Positions 48,745 to 60,990 of a stretch of 64,000 bases of DNA are shown one piece after another. The translations under genes and the position numbers were made by a program. The first letter of the stretch is position 1. The number at the start of each line of letters is the position of its first letter. The DNA is from Bolinopsis microptera (lineage: Eukaryota > Ctenophora > Tentaculata > Lobata > Bolinopsidae): NCBI RefSeq assembly GCF_026151205.1, contig NC_087075.1:4376359-4440358 (forward strand), read 5' to 3'. The notes under the pieces are model-generated. The model was not told the origin of the DNA. It did no database searches and saw only the letters and a list, made by a program, of their open reading frames with translations.

Positions 48745-49330
48745 GAAGTGTGGAGTGTTGGGTGTTTGTTTGTTCTGAGAAGAGTGGGTGTTTGTTTGTT
48801 CTGGGGTAGGGGGATGTTGGGTGTTTGTTTGTTTTGGGGTGGGGGATGTTGGGTGTTTGTTTGTTCTGGGGTGGGGGATGTTGGGTGTTTGCTTGCTCTG
48901 AGAAGAGTGGGTGTTTGTTTGTTCTGGGGTGGGGGATGTTGGGTGTTTGTTTGTTCTGGGGTGGGGGATGTTGGGTGTTTGTTTGTTCTGGGGTGGGGAT
49001 GTTGGGTGTTTGTTTGTTCTGGGGTGGGGGATGTTGGGTGTTTGTTTGTTCTGGGGTGGGGGATGTTGGGTGTTTGTTTGTTCTGGGGTGGGGGATGTTG
49101 GGTGTTTGTTTGTTCTGGGGTGGGGGATGTTGGGTGTTTGTTTGTTCTGGGGTGGGGGATGTTGGGTGTTTGTTTGTTCTGGGGTGGGGGATGTTGGGTG
49201 TTTGTTTGTTCTGGGGTGGGGGATGTTGGGAGTTTGTTTGTTCTGGGGTGGGCGGATGTTGGGTGTTTGTTTGTTCTGGGGTGGGGGATGTTGGGTGTTC
49301 TGTTTGTTCTGGGGTGGGGGGATGTTGGGT
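48745..49330. repeat. 32-bp array, ~18 copies, next to a splice acceptor
   Basis: The unit contains GTGTTTGTTTGTTCTGGGGT and GGGGGATGTTGG. Read on the minus (RNA) strand each unit offers CCCCACCCCAG|AAC, a pyrimidine-CAG sequence like a 3' splice site. A variant with CTGAGAAGAGTG appears at about 48776 and 48898 and resembles the real acceptor of the exon at 48740 (CTGAGAAGTGTG). Long frames on both strands here are repeat artefacts. Confidence 0.95.
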
Positions 49331-49807
49331 ACAATGAAACATTTTAAGTCATCCAGACCATTTTGTAACGTTTTGAATGCTGAATTTTAAAAGGGATTTC
49401 TTTTTTTACCGCTTATGTTTTAGAACTTTAGAATATACTGGCTGATCATACAAGATAAAAACTAAACTATCTTATTTTTAGCTCACCTTAATACTTAAAC
49501 ATTAGTTTATCTCAATTAAGCTATGAGTATCACTACTTATCACCTACTGAAACAACAGACAAATTCTGGACTTTTTGACACATTACTTTAAGTTGCAAGG
49601 CTCTGCCGCAAGTTAAAGCAGTTAGAGCTGTTAGTGACTAATATTTGACTAACAAATGCGCCGACACTCTCTTTGTCACATGCGGTGGTGTAACAAGGAT
49701 TGTTACGTATGCGAACATTTCTGTTAGATGATATTCCATACTGAATAGAGAGTACTTGAATGCTTATTAATAACAGCAGCAAAGTAGAAGTAGTAGTTAC
49801 TCCTCGG

Positions 49808-50836
49808 GCTAACTTAAATAATGCTCATACATGTTAACTTAAATAATGCTCATGTTAACTTAAATAATGCTCATGTTAACTTAAATAATGCTCATATTAA
49901 CTTAAATAATACTCATGTTAACTTAAATAATGCTCATGTTAATTTAAATAATGCTCATATTAACTTAAATAATGCTCATGTTAACTTAAATAATGCTCAT
50001 ATTAACTTATTTAAATAATGCTCATATTAACTTAAATAATGCTCAATGCTCATGTTAACTTAAATAATGCTCATGTTAACTTAAATAATGCTCATATTAA
50101 CTTATTTAAATAATGCTCATATTAACTTAAATAATGCTCATGTTAACTTAAATAATGCCAATATTAACTTAAATAATGCTCATGTTAACTTAAATAATGC
50201 TCATATTAACTTAAATAATGCTCATGTTAACTTAAATAATGCTCATATTAACTTAAATCATGCTCATGTTAACTTAAATAATGCTCATATTAACTTAAAT
50301 AATGCTCATGTTAACTTATTTAAATAATGCTCATGCTAACTTAAATAATGCTCATGCTAACTTAAATAATGCTCATGTTAACTTAAATAATGCTCATATT
50401 AACTTATTTAAATAATGCTCATATTAACTTAAATAATGCTCATGCTAACTTAAATAATGCTCATGCTAACTTAAATAATGCTCATATTAACTTATTTAAA
50501 TAATGCTCATGCTAACTTAAATAATGCTCATGTTAACTTAAATAATGCTCATATTAACTTAAATAATGCTCATGTTAACTTATTTAAATAATGCTCATGC
50601 TAACTTAAATAATGCTCATGCTAACTTAAATAATGCTCATATTAACTTAAATAATGCTCATATTAACTTATTTAAATAATGCTCATATTAACTTAAATAA
50701 TGCTCATGCTAACTTAAATAATGCTCATGCTAACTTAAATAATGCTCATATTAACTTAAATAATGCTCATATTAACTTAAATAATGCTCATGCTAACTTA
50801 AATAATGCTCATGTTAACTTAAATAATGCTCATATT
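49808..50836. repeat. 21-bp array, ~48 copies
   Basis: The unit core is AACTTAAATAATGCTCAT followed by GTT, ATT or GCT. Some units carry an extra TTAT (AACTTATTTAAATAATG), and these recur at intervals, giving a higher-order pattern. Plus-strand frames spelling Leu-Asn-Asn-Ala-His repeats are spurious. Confidence 0.95.
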
Positions 50837-51356
50837 ATTATCATGTGCTTGATTCGGATCTAGTAACTTTACAAGGATATTAGTTGCAAAGGAAGCTCTT
50901 AACCGATTCGAGCATAACATAATATTATAATAACTTTCTTGAATTTGGAGTCGAGCAATATCAGGTACTATTTACCTACGCGTACGTTTGACATTATACT
51001 AGGCCGCATTACTTGGTATCCATCAAGATGGTAATATAAGTATCATACTAGTCTGAACTAGTATATTCGCAGAAAACCACAGAAGATAAACAGATATTAA
51101 GCTAAACCAGACGAATTATAATATTAATATGATTGCTATAATATCAGTGCAGCTGACACACCTATAAACGTTGCAGACAAAATGCACGTGGAAGTGACAA
51201 ATGTCTGCTATCAGACTGCAACATATCAAAGAATGCAACTGACAATTATAAATACTATAATATTATGGTATTTTATCATTACTTATCAGTCGACCACATA
51301 AAATAATAACCAGTAGTTTTACCTACAATACAAATGATCAAGTGACATGGTTTTAC

Positions 51357-51545
51357 CTGCAATCGAGACCTGGTTAATCTCCATCTCAATCTCCCGTTCT
51401 ATATCATAAACATTGCCCGTAGTTTTATCCTTCCTAGATATCCGGATCTGATATCTAAGTTCGGGAGCGATCTCCGGAACTTGGTAGATAAGAGAGGTCG
51501 GGCTATTGGTCAGCAGGACGATCCCACTTGGTGGGTCCGGGGGTT
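51357..51545 (-). CDS. Eph: Eph receptor exon: membrane-proximal fibronectin III domain
   Basis: Two bases complete a codon, then 62 codons begin PPDPPSGIVLLTNSPTSLIY and pass through QVPEIAPELRYQIRISRKD to REIEMEINQVSIA, with one base of an Asp codon. The start PPDPPSGI and the Y-x-I-x-x-x alternation are typical of fibronectin III A to E strands; the domain finishes in the next exon. In Eph receptors this second fibronectin domain lies against the membrane. The usual Trp of strand B is absent (SLIYQVP). Acceptor CCCTCAG|AAC, donor TTGCAG|GTAAAA. Confidence 0.9.
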
Positions 51546-53498
51546 CTGAGGGAAAATTAGGTTAAATGAGGGTTAATGAGGTTAAATGAGGGTATAAAGT
51601 AAGAAAGTTTTTTAGGTATTCACGTTCCAATTTTGTGGAATTGATGATCTTTTTGTTGTTGTTTCAGATTTTATAATTAATCCCAACATTATATAGTTTG
51701 TCTAACTCTAAGTTACGATAATTAGGATGTTCCCGATTAAATTGTAAGATAGTTATGAGATATTTGGGCGTTGACCGGACATTCCTTCCCAACTGTCTCA
51801 TAATTCAGACAGCTGTAATCTCACTCACTTCACCCCATATTCACACAGTGACACAGGTATGACACAGGTGTGACACAGGTATGACACAGGTATGACACAG
51901 GTGTGACACAGGTATGACACAGGCATGACACAGGTATGACACAGGTACGACACAGGTATGACACTCCAAACCCCCACAGTCAACACCCACAGTAAACTAT
52001 ATTCGTTCAGCTAATACCGGACTTTCTCCAAAATTACACGAATTAAAGCGGGCTAGCAGCGCAACCCAACCAAAGCCAATCCAAGACCTTACTCAAGCCC
52101 GTGTGTTTTGTAACACGCCAATTAATAAATTACTCGTGTACTAAAACCCTGCCAGTGCATTCAGACTTTCAGAGCATGCTTTCGTGTGCATCATGACGAA
52201 TATTCATACCATGCTAGCCTTAAAATCATCAGAATTCTTCAGGGTCTGTAGTTAAAACCATTACCACTCACTTACACAATATGATAAAGAGCTAATTACT
52301 AATTACGCTACTAATTACACTACAACTCCAGCTCTCTCGTCAGATATAGACCAATTCTCAGCTCCCCCATGTAATTATTTCCAATATATAATTGTTGGAA
52401 CTCGTTGCAACTTAATGAGTATTTCCGCGGCTCAAAGTATAGGCGAGGGAGAATACTGGACGCTGATTGGCTGAGCAGGGGTGAGGGAGGGCTGTGGTTG
52501 GTGGGGGTAGGAGTTTGGTATTGTGTAAGTTGTGTAGTACATTGGGGGGAATGTACCTCACACTTCACCGGCTGATATTTTCAAGACTTTACTTTTTATA
52601 ACTTTTATAACTTTATATATTTTAATACTTTTAAATATGTTTATATTGTTTTTAGCATAATATTATCATGTAACCTTTATCTGTAAATTATACGAAGAGT
52701 TACAACTTATATAATATTTTGTAGTGTGAGTTAAGTTTTAACTAACTCTCACTTCAATCTTGAAGTTTATATTTTCAGAACAAAAGATTACTTTTTTATA
52801 ACCATATTATAAGATAATAAACATGTTTAAATAACTTTTTAAGCATAATATTATCATCGTTGAAGTTTTATCTGATAATCAGCTTAAATCAAAACTGGTG
52901 TTAGTTACTGGTTAAAAAGTTCACCATGTTCATTAGATTTACAGGTCAAAAAGCTTCATGGCTTGGTTTCAAAAAGGTTTCATGGCCTTGTTAAAAAGTT
53001 ACACGGCCCCATGGGCCTTGGTTAAATTTACAGGTTCTTTTGTTACGCACTTTCTGTCTGATCATATTAAATGTATGTAAAATCCGGATTGGAATATTAT
53101 TTATGAGTAGCACAGCTGAAGTGTTTTCTTGGGTAAATTTCTATTGATCCCGTGTGATGCGATGTAAGGAAAAGGCTCTTATCAGAAAAGGAATTATTCA
53201 ACGTTTCAATGTGACAACATCGTATTCATGATCTCAAATTATTTGTTATAATATAGTAGTGTTGAAAGTATTAAAAATGTAGCTTACTTGTCAGAAATAA
53301 TATAGCGGGTAACTAAAGCCTTTGTAAATATAACAAGGGCCATGAAACTTTTAACCAGTAAATCTAATGAACATGTTGACCTTAACTCCTTAAAAACACT
53401 ATAAACCAGTAACTTGAACCTGTTTTAACTTGAACCCTACACCTTCAGCTCAAGAGAATTTAAGAAAATCCCAACATCTCCTCAGAATTTGTACTCAC
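51546..53498 (-). other. Intron or exon gap upstream of the fibronectin exon
   Basis: A 2-kb stretch with a TGACACAGGTA array (51849..51965). A minus-strand frame at 52320..52568 is Pro/Ser-rich without a motif. If a full first fibronectin domain exists, its missing strands could lie here as a short exon I could not identify. Confidence 0.6.
51849..51965. repeat. 11-bp TGACACAGGTA array, ~10 copies
   Basis: Near-perfect units with GTG, GCA and ACG variants at the last triplet. Confidence 0.93.
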
Positions 53499-53607
53499 TG
53501 CCTTTAATATTGTCCCGGCTACATTCGCCAATACAATTATCAGAATACAGATGACATATGATCTGAGAGTCTGCTAGTTGAACCTCAATCAGCCCCCCAT
53601 CATTAGT
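53499..53607 (-). CDS. Eph: Probable Eph receptor exon: fragment of first fibronectin III domain
   Basis: With acceptor CTCTAG|ACT the frame reads TNDGGLIEVQLADSQIICHL then YSDNCIGECSRDNIKG and one base, donor GGCA|GTGAGT. The GG...IIC....C..EC order recalls the first fibronectin domain of Eph receptors, where GGR-x-D-x-x-Y-x-IIC-x-x-C precedes a second Cys pair. The end phase joins the fibronectin exon at 51357..51545. The start phase does not fit the Cys-rich exon directly: either a short exon intervenes (see 53868..53896), or the acceptor is an inner TAG at 53574, giving 53499..53573 with a fitting phase. Confidence 0.55.
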
Positions 53608-53644
53608 CTAGAGCTGCAGTAGGTGGTAACATTCACCGTCAGGA

Positions 53645-53740
53645 GAATGGGGGGGGGGGTGGCAATGGTATTAAATGGAGATAATTTCTATGGAGAAAAT
53701 GGAAACACCTTTGGGCAATTATCCATTTTATGCCAAAACA
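53645..53740. repeat. G-run and dispersed repeat copy
   Basis: A 12-base G run is followed by TTTCTATGGAGAAAATGGAAA, shared with 10391..10545. Confidence 0.75.
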
Positions 53741-54164
53741 ATTACGGTCTTAACGATCGCAGCCTGTGTCTGGTAGTAAGCTGATACTGAGGCCGGGTTT
53801 TTATCTACTTTTAGAGGTGTAGAGGTGGTTAATGTTGCGAGTCAGTCGACTAAAGAGTTGGTCTTACCAGCCTTGACATTAGTTTCCGGTCATTTCCTGG
53901 GCCCATTGTTATCATTACCAAATAATTATCAAGACTTATGACTCACTGGTAACATTTATTGGGACGATAAGGTGCGATAAATTTATACGTAATTTTAGTC
54001 ATTAAATTATGGCATGCAGTCGCCACAATAATACAATACCATGATAAGGTAACTAGAAATAAAGATATGATTTCACTCAACATTCCAAGGGTCAACATGG
54101 ACCGCCAAGAAACGATTAAGAATTATTTTTACGGCACCAATTTTAAGGTTGTCTACAAAACTGA

Positions 54165-54202
54165 TTAATTAGTTAATTAGTTAATTAGTTAATTAGTTAA
54201 TT
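54165..54202. repeat. (TTAATTAG)n run
   Basis: About five perfect 8-base units 50 bases from the donor of the Cys-rich exon. Confidence 0.9.
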
Positions 54203-54253
54203 GCATAACCGGTCGATTACCATAATGAATAAATTAATTAAGAAGAAACTCAC

Positions 54254-54412
54254 CAATACAAGCTTCATCCAAGTTGGAAGCGTTAGCTCTCTGATAGTCT
54301 CTCTGACACTCACACTTATAGGTGAAGCCAGGCATGGAGAAGGAGTTAGGGGGACACTTTTGACACGTGTCAATGTTTCCAGGACTTTTCTTGTAGTACC
54401 CTGACTCGCACT
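54254..54412 (-). CDS. Eph: Eph receptor exon: second half of Cys-rich (EGF-like) region
   Basis: Two bases complete a Glu codon, then 52 codons begin CESGYYKKSPGNIDTCQKCP and pass through PNSFSMPGFTYKCECQRDYQ to NLDEACI. The spacing C-x(n)-GYYK-x(n)-C-x-x-CP-x-x-S-x-S-x-x-G-x-x-x-C-x-C-x-x-x-Y-x-R matches the tyrosine-kinase-receptor Cys-rich repeat of Eph receptors (GTFKA..C..CP..S....G...C.C..GY.RA). Acceptor CTTCCAG|AGT, donor ATTG|GTGAGT. The phase with the upstream exon is exact. Confidence 0.93.
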
Positions 54413-55346
54413 CTGGAAGACAGAGATAAGGAATTGGTTATTTGAAAATCAAGTTTTTAAAGGTGGCGGTGGGTTTGTACTTTGTAGGTGCTTTGTGAGA
54501 GGGGATTTTATGATAAAGATTGATTTTAGACTGAGATTTTGTGTGTAATCGGGTAAAAACTAACAAAGGGCTAATTTGTTACTTTGATAGACGAGCAATT
54601 CATTTGTAAAAATTTTTAGGTTTTAAATATTTAACTTAATCAAGATAACAAAATTATGCATATTGAAAATTACTTTACATTTGAAAAATAATCTCATACC
54701 AGTCTTTGAGAATTGTAAGTCATATAATTGAGGATGATTTAACTTAGGTTACAATATAATATAATACCATTTTGTACACTCTGGACGGTCTTAGCACTGT
54801 AACTTGGAAAGGTAGACATTTTATGATAATGTCATTATAAAATGAGGACATAATTATTATCTTGTCCTTAGTTATCAACGGATTGCAGAATATCTTAATC
54901 ATATCCTAATCGACCACAGCCATTGCATCGTTTTGTTACTAAACATTACAAACTTCTTTGAAATTCTCCGTAAACACCGCAATCCAACCTTTCTAATCTC
55001 ATCATACAATCTAACTAAAAATTACCGACATTAACTCTATTTAGGGAGGTCATTTTTACTGCATGATGTTTCATAGAACTACTATTAATTATTCGTGGCA
55101 TTCCAATTAGGAACAAAAATGTATATTTTTGGCGGCAAACCAAAAAATGAAGCCAAAATAACCGGACCCAACGACATCATAATTCATATTCGATTTGCGG
55201 AGTTGAAGTCATCACGTTTATATCTAAAACTATTATCAATATAATATAATATTGATTTCTTCAAAACTAATTACTATCTCCAAATTCCAGATGGTAAACA
55301 TCTATCCCATCCGTACGTGATGGTATAACTAGATCTAAGTACATAC
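54413..55346 (-). other. Intron in the Cys-rich region
   Basis: This 934-base AT-rich intron holds no array or coding motif that I can see. Confidence 0.8.
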
Positions 55347-55475
55347 CTTCGCAAACGTTGTTGCTCAGCCAAAAGCCTCGGTCGCAGTAACAACCAGACT
55401 TCTGGAAGCTGTCGTACCAGTATCCTGGTACTGCGTTACTATCAGCTGATGTCTTGCAGAGTGTTATAGGGGGTC
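55347..55475 (-). CDS. Eph: Eph receptor exon: first half of Cys-rich region
   Basis: After two bases of a split codon, 42 codons begin PPITLCKTSADSNAVPGYWY and pass through DSFQKSGCYCDRGFWLSNNV to CE. It corresponds to the part of Eph receptors where a Cys is followed by a W/Y-rich strand and then the NCLCxxGF motif (here GCYCDRGF), just before the C-x-A/E-C junction. Acceptor CCTCCAG|GAC, donor GCGAAG|GTATGT; the end phase makes Glu with the next exon. The upstream partner exon is less certain. Confidence 0.88.
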
Positions 55476-57379
55476 CTGGAGGTGATTAGCTCATTAGTTA
55501 AACAGCTAATTAGAAGATTGGTTATTTCACTTAAATATTGACTTGGTAAGTGAACTTATCAATATGTACAATTATATTCTTTCCTAATTGGATTTGGCTA
55601 GTTACATTAGGAATACATATCAAACTAATATCATGTTTTTCTATGGGCAGGATTTCTCTTTTTCTTCGTAGCTGGGGCTGGGATCAAGATGACTACTATA
55701 AGATAGAACATTGAAGTCCTGTACTTATGAAGGATTTTTGTCCAGGAATAACTGAATTTACATCCCAGTGCAAGTTACAATACCAAACTTCTCCGTCGTT
55801 TTTTGGTCGCAAGTTATCCATTTCATTTAGGATGTAAACCTGAAGATTAACACTTCCGAATAATACCTATTGCCTGGGTAGCGGATAAACATGTCTACGA
55901 TAATTTAATTGTAGCAGAACAATTAATTCTGTGAGTATTCCTAATTCGTTTCGTGAGAAAAATGTTTTATAAGTTTATATTTCAAAAACATTTTATATTT
56001 AGAAAACGTTGTCAATTGATTAAGAGATTAAGTGTAAAAATAACGAAACCATACTAACTAGGAACCTGTCTCAATAGGGTTATCTCAATTACATGACAAA
56101 ATACCTCTTTTCTAGATAGTTGGCTGATTACTCCATTAAATACCCCACAAATTGCCGCATAACTCCATCTTTTCCCACGCACCAACACTCATATACCCCA
56201 TAAATATCATAATTATTCTCTGAACTGTCAGCCCAAATAATACGATCTCCAACATTATAACAGGACTCATACTTACAATTAAGAAGAACTACAACACATA
56301 AAATACATTTAATTAATTAGTAATTACACCTCCCCTCAACTAGAGCACATAAAATACATAATTAATTAGTAATTACACCTCCCCCTAACTACAGCGACAA
56401 ATCCCCTCAATGTTACGCACCACCAACATCACGTGACCACTAAAGAGACGTCGCCACGTCACCACTACTACGCACTGCAGTGGTGTTGAAATGTTATGAT
56501 CCGGTGCTCACACTTTTATTTCTAAAATTACATATCCACTCTATTTTTAATAGTAGCTGCAGGGTGAGGTCGGTGAATTCCCCAGTCGCTAAACTACACA
56601 TTTTCAATAGACCACCAATTACTTTCTGACTGTTTCTTCTATTGTAATCCATCACTATACCTATAAAATCAGGATAAAACCGGTTTATAATCTCTTGATC
56701 TCCTAAGTGAGGTGTTGAAATCCAGTTACGATATTTTACAGGTGCACACTTGGTAGTTTTACTATGGGGCACACGACCCAGGCTGCATTACAGTGATCCG
56801 TGTCATATTACAGCCATTCTTTAGGGTATATCAACACTGGACTTTTTAGTCAACCCAAAATATAATCAATGGGTTGGTAGTCAGGTTTTGAGGTAATTTA
56901 AGTAACCATGGAAGTAAGCAAAACATGAACGTTTCCCTTTCTTATCACTACCCTTAAAACTGTGGGTAGTTAAAACATAACTAATTATCTTTAGATTCTA
57001 CTGGAGTTTGACTTTAACTGATTAATTACATGAAGGAAGCCACGTAATACTTTACTTATAGATTTTAACTACATAATGAAAGGGAACTAACCATTAAATC
57101 TATGTTTAGAACCATTAAAACCACTGATTCCAACAATTACATCCTTTTACATTTTCATATTAACTACTTAAAAGTTAAAGTAGAACGTTATTCAGTCTAT
57201 TGGATTATCAAGACTAACGGTCTGCTTACGTTTCCGGAATAATCAAATATTTTTATAAAAAATGTATAAATGTAAAGAAGGACTACGGTCTGTAACACCC
57301 ATTGATGGCATTTCATTAAGGTAAACACTAAACATCTTTCCTTATTAAATATGATACAAATCTCGTTACAATAAGTAGC

Positions 57380-57396
57380 TGGGGGGGGGGGGGGGG
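57380..57396. repeat. G homopolymer run (~17)
   Basis: A pure run of G, one of several long G runs in the window. Confidence 0.95.
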
Positions 57397-60355
57397 TCCC
57401 CTCGCTACTCAACCGAAAATACCGTTGATTACAAAACGGAAAGTCATAAGAGGCGTCAGAAAATGAAGAGAACATACCCTGTTACGTCCATGAACAAGGA
57501 AACTAATGACTTTACCGTGAATCCTAGCATCTTTAGTCTATTATTACTAGTATCTTTCGTCTGTAAGCGGGCAGTATGTGAAACCTGCTAGCGGGTTTTT
57601 GTAAGTGGTATATACCGTCATTGCGAAAACGAGCTGTATCTCAAAATATATCATAAACTATGTAACGAAATTATGTGATTATAAAAAGATTTTGCAACAA
57701 AATATGCCGTATGTGAATAATTATTGCCGTATATGATTATAATAATATGATTATTGTAATTAGTATAGAGGCACGGCTTGCCCCGATTAAAAATAACGGA
57801 TAATTAATAGTTTCTGGGGAAGGGGCGGAATTTTCTTTAGGAATTTTTCTTTCGATTATGTGATTATTATTGGACTTTTCCGTCCGGCTAATATGGTATT
57901 TTTAGAAAAGAGAGATTGTATTTGTGATTCTAGACCTGCGATAAGGGACGTTAAAGCAATATCAGTAATATTATATTAGAAATAATATATTACAAATTAA
58001 AATATAGCCCCTGCTGATTAAAAATTCATGAAATAGACGGGCAAACGAAATCTCTCTAGGTCGGCAAAAGATTTCCAGGTCGGTAAGAATTTACAATCAG
58101 TTTAGAGAACTAGCATGGATTGCTTGCGGAGGCATTGGCCGTATCAACAAAGCTGCTAGAATAAAGCAATGATAATTTAAATAAATAATAAACAATTTGT
58201 GTGTTTGTTTCCGCGGAATAATGCTCTGCTGTGTTTATATGAAGGAGTATGTTTGTTTATTCTTTTTGTTTATTCTCCAGATAAGAAGTAGCTATAATAT
58301 CAGCAGGAAAGTACGGGACTGCAGTACCTATGCCGGACTACTCACTACAGAACTGTGCCAGAGGTTTGAATGAAGGAGCATGTTTAGCATTGTTTACATA
58401 TTTTGTGAAGGTGCAATGCACCTGGTGCATGTTTACTTTTGTGTGAAGTGCAGGCGTGCCGGTACGTGGCTGGAGCTCTCAAGGCCAATATTTGTAAAAA
58501 TTAGATTGCAATGAAGTTAATCTGTGAAATATTTAATTTTTGGTTTAATAATATTTTGATGTATTGTATTGATGTACTGCATATATTTTGAAGTCATTAT
58601 GACTATAATTTTCCTCCTTGATCTAATGAATGATAATGTTTTGGATTGGGGACTAGTTTGGATTGGAAACTATCGTCATAGAATCATCCGTAAATACTAA
58701 ATGAGCTGAACAGTATAACTATCATACTCGGAGTTATTTATCCTGATGCAATGTAAGCAAGACCCTCAATGTTGGAGTGTATAATATTTTGCAAAGCATC
58801 TATTTCCAAAACCGAATGTTCATGCCATCTTCTCTGTTTGAAGAGTATTGTAGACTGTATTATATATATTAAATTATATTTCATGTGTATCATGCAAACA
58901 TGCATCTAAAAATGGTTTACAACTCTCTAAAACCAACACCACAGGTAAGTACACCTAACTTAACCTCCAAACACGTTAAAACATCATCTGCTGCGGAGAA
59001 GCTTGTATAATATAATAGCATATTTAATATTATATAATATAATAGCATATTTAATTAATTAATATAATATTATTTAATATTATGATAGTTTTCAATAAAG
59101 TATCCAATTAATTCACTACATAGAAAGAGTGTATGAAGCCCAACAAGGCTGTGAACAGTGTTGGTACTGTAAAGGGAGGGGCTCATTTGGTGTCCTCACT
59201 TCAGCAGACAGGTGCTCTACTTATCTTATCTTCTCTTATCTTATCTACTATTCTACTATTCTACTACTAATTGTTGTGCAGTACAAGCTGGGATGATAAC
59301 ATGTAGACAGAGTTTAGTTTCAAGAGATAATATGTTACTTACTATCACTCACGGTAGAGATACATTAGATCAGAAACAATTGTGTATATAATAAGGGTCA
59401 TTGGGTTTGTAACTTGGATTTTCGATTATTAACTGTTGTTTCACAAAACTATCTATATCCAAATAATCTCACATTGTAACTCAGACTTCTCCCATCTCCG
59501 AAACATAGTGTGTTCTCCAAACAATAACGAGGGTACAATCATTGAATAGGATCTTACTTCATGGATACCAAATACCAATGTCATTGTACTTTATTTCTAC
59601 AAGATACACTACAATTGGTGAGCACTGGAAAGTAAATCAGAGCTGTATACAAGTCACGTGACCCTTACTAAACCCCACTAAATTGATCACGTGATCTCTC
59701 TTAACCCCATTTTATTGGACGAAGAGAAACTACAACTCAGTGTTTTGTTATGTTAGATATGTCTGATATCTTGTGTGTGTGTGTGTACTTATTACTTAAT
59801 GAGTCCAGTACTATGTCAGAGGTCGTGTTCCTGGGTTTATAATTAAAGATATCTTTACTGGGAACCTCAGTTTATTAAGTAAACTTTACAGGGTAGTTCT
59901 AATAATTAACGCATAATTGCACAGACCTTACCCCTGATTTACTGGTTGCCTTTTGTTTATTCGAGACGAAGTTATGCAATGTAAAGGCCAAATCTATTTC
60001 CGTACCAAACTAAAATTAAGTTTTAAAAATTTAATCCTCTATTTGAGAAGTACAACAAATGCACTGAATTCCTGGATATATCTGTATAATTATGGACCAC
60101 AAATACTTTAGTATCCCTAGTCAATGTGAAAATCAATCTAATAGGTACAACCCTTTCGTTCAAAGAAGAAATTATGTCATGCAAAAAATCTATTTTTACA
60201 TACCGAACTAAAATAATATTTCATAAGTTTAATAAATTCTAAATTTGAAAAGACCAGCTATTTGGTGTGAATCTAATTTCGTCTAGACTTTATCACGGCC
60301 TGTGTAGCTTGTAACTGTGACTGAGTGTACGTTGTGATATTGTGATAGAGCAGAT

Positions 60356-60457
60356 TTGGACTGTGTTCTGGTATTTTGGACTGTGTTCTGGTATTTTGGA
60401 CTGTGTTCTGGTATTTTGGACTGTGCTCTGGTATTTTGGATTGTGTTCTGGTATTTT
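60356..60457. repeat. 20-bp array, 5 copies, abutting the ephrin-binding exon
   Basis: The unit is GGACTGTGTTCTGGTATTTT. It starts right where the similarity of the adjacent exon to Eph receptors ends. A minus-strand frame continues through it (IPEHSPKYQNTVQ), which I take as read-through. Confidence 0.95.
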
Positions 60458-60463
60458 CTAGAC

Positions 60464-60639
60464 TAATCTCACACGTCAAACTTTCCTTATCTTCACAGTT
60501 CATACATGATATTGATGGAGGATATTTAACATAATTATGACATGTTGTCAGGAAAACAACAGAATAATATACCCACGTACCCCAACCCTGCAACTCAATG
60601 TAAAGCGTTACTTTGGAACTGAACCAGCTATACACCAAA
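60464..60639 (-). CDS. Eph: Probable Eph receptor exon: end of ephrin-binding domain
   Basis: The frame contains FSSKVTLYIELQGWGTWVYY followed by SVVFLTTCHNYVKYPPSISC. In Eph receptors the ephrin-binding domain closes with GFYLAFQD-x-G-x-C-x-x-L-x-x-x-V-x-x-YYKKC and then a short F-P-x-T-I stretch; the order of aromatic strand, glutamine-glycine turn, hydrophobic strand, Cys and YPPSI fits that pattern. Edges are uncertain: TTGCTAG at 60640 is one possible acceptor, and no strong donor gives the right phase for 55347..55475, so a further exon may lie between. Known ephrin-contact residues lie in earlier, unfound exons. Confidence 0.5.
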
Positions 60640-60990
60640 CTAGCAACAACAACAACAACTACGGACCTAAACCATGAGGTCCAAGTTTCACTGCTCGTCA
60701 CAAAGTCAGGGACCTTCTTAACAAGACATTGACGGACCTGGCAGAAGCTTCTTTACATTATTCTGCAGAACAGATGCTGACCCCACTTAATACCATGCCC
60801 AGTGCCTTCATCTGCTCTAGCACTGATAGCTCCTTCTTTTCATTATATATCATGTACACTGTACAGGTACGTCATAGTACGTTTATATCCCAGATTGAGA
60901 GGAGCTAGTTTACAATTCTGCAGAACGGATGATAACATTAGACCCACTATTATTATACCCACCAGCCTCATTACAGTAATCACATTATGG

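Larger units (their letters stand above)
48741..51356 (-). other. Intron inside the fibronectin domain, two large arrays
   Basis: This 2.6-kb intron is about 60 percent tandem repeat: the 48745..49330 and 49808..50836 arrays. The remainder has no recognised feature. Confidence 0.85.
55476..60463 (-). other. Intron(s) upstream of the Cys-rich region
   Basis: About 5 kb with a G run (57380..57396), AT-rich palindromic tracts near 59000..59070 and TCTTATCTTA repeats near 59220..59265. The minus frames 56494..56772 and 57197..57475 are 92 codons each but show no family motif. A small linking exon could be hidden here. Confidence 0.55.

Noticed and set aside
48725-49390. Several long open frames (up to ~205 codons) on both strands
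   Set aside because: They arise from the 32-bp array, which is open in many frames at once; no motif and no splice support.
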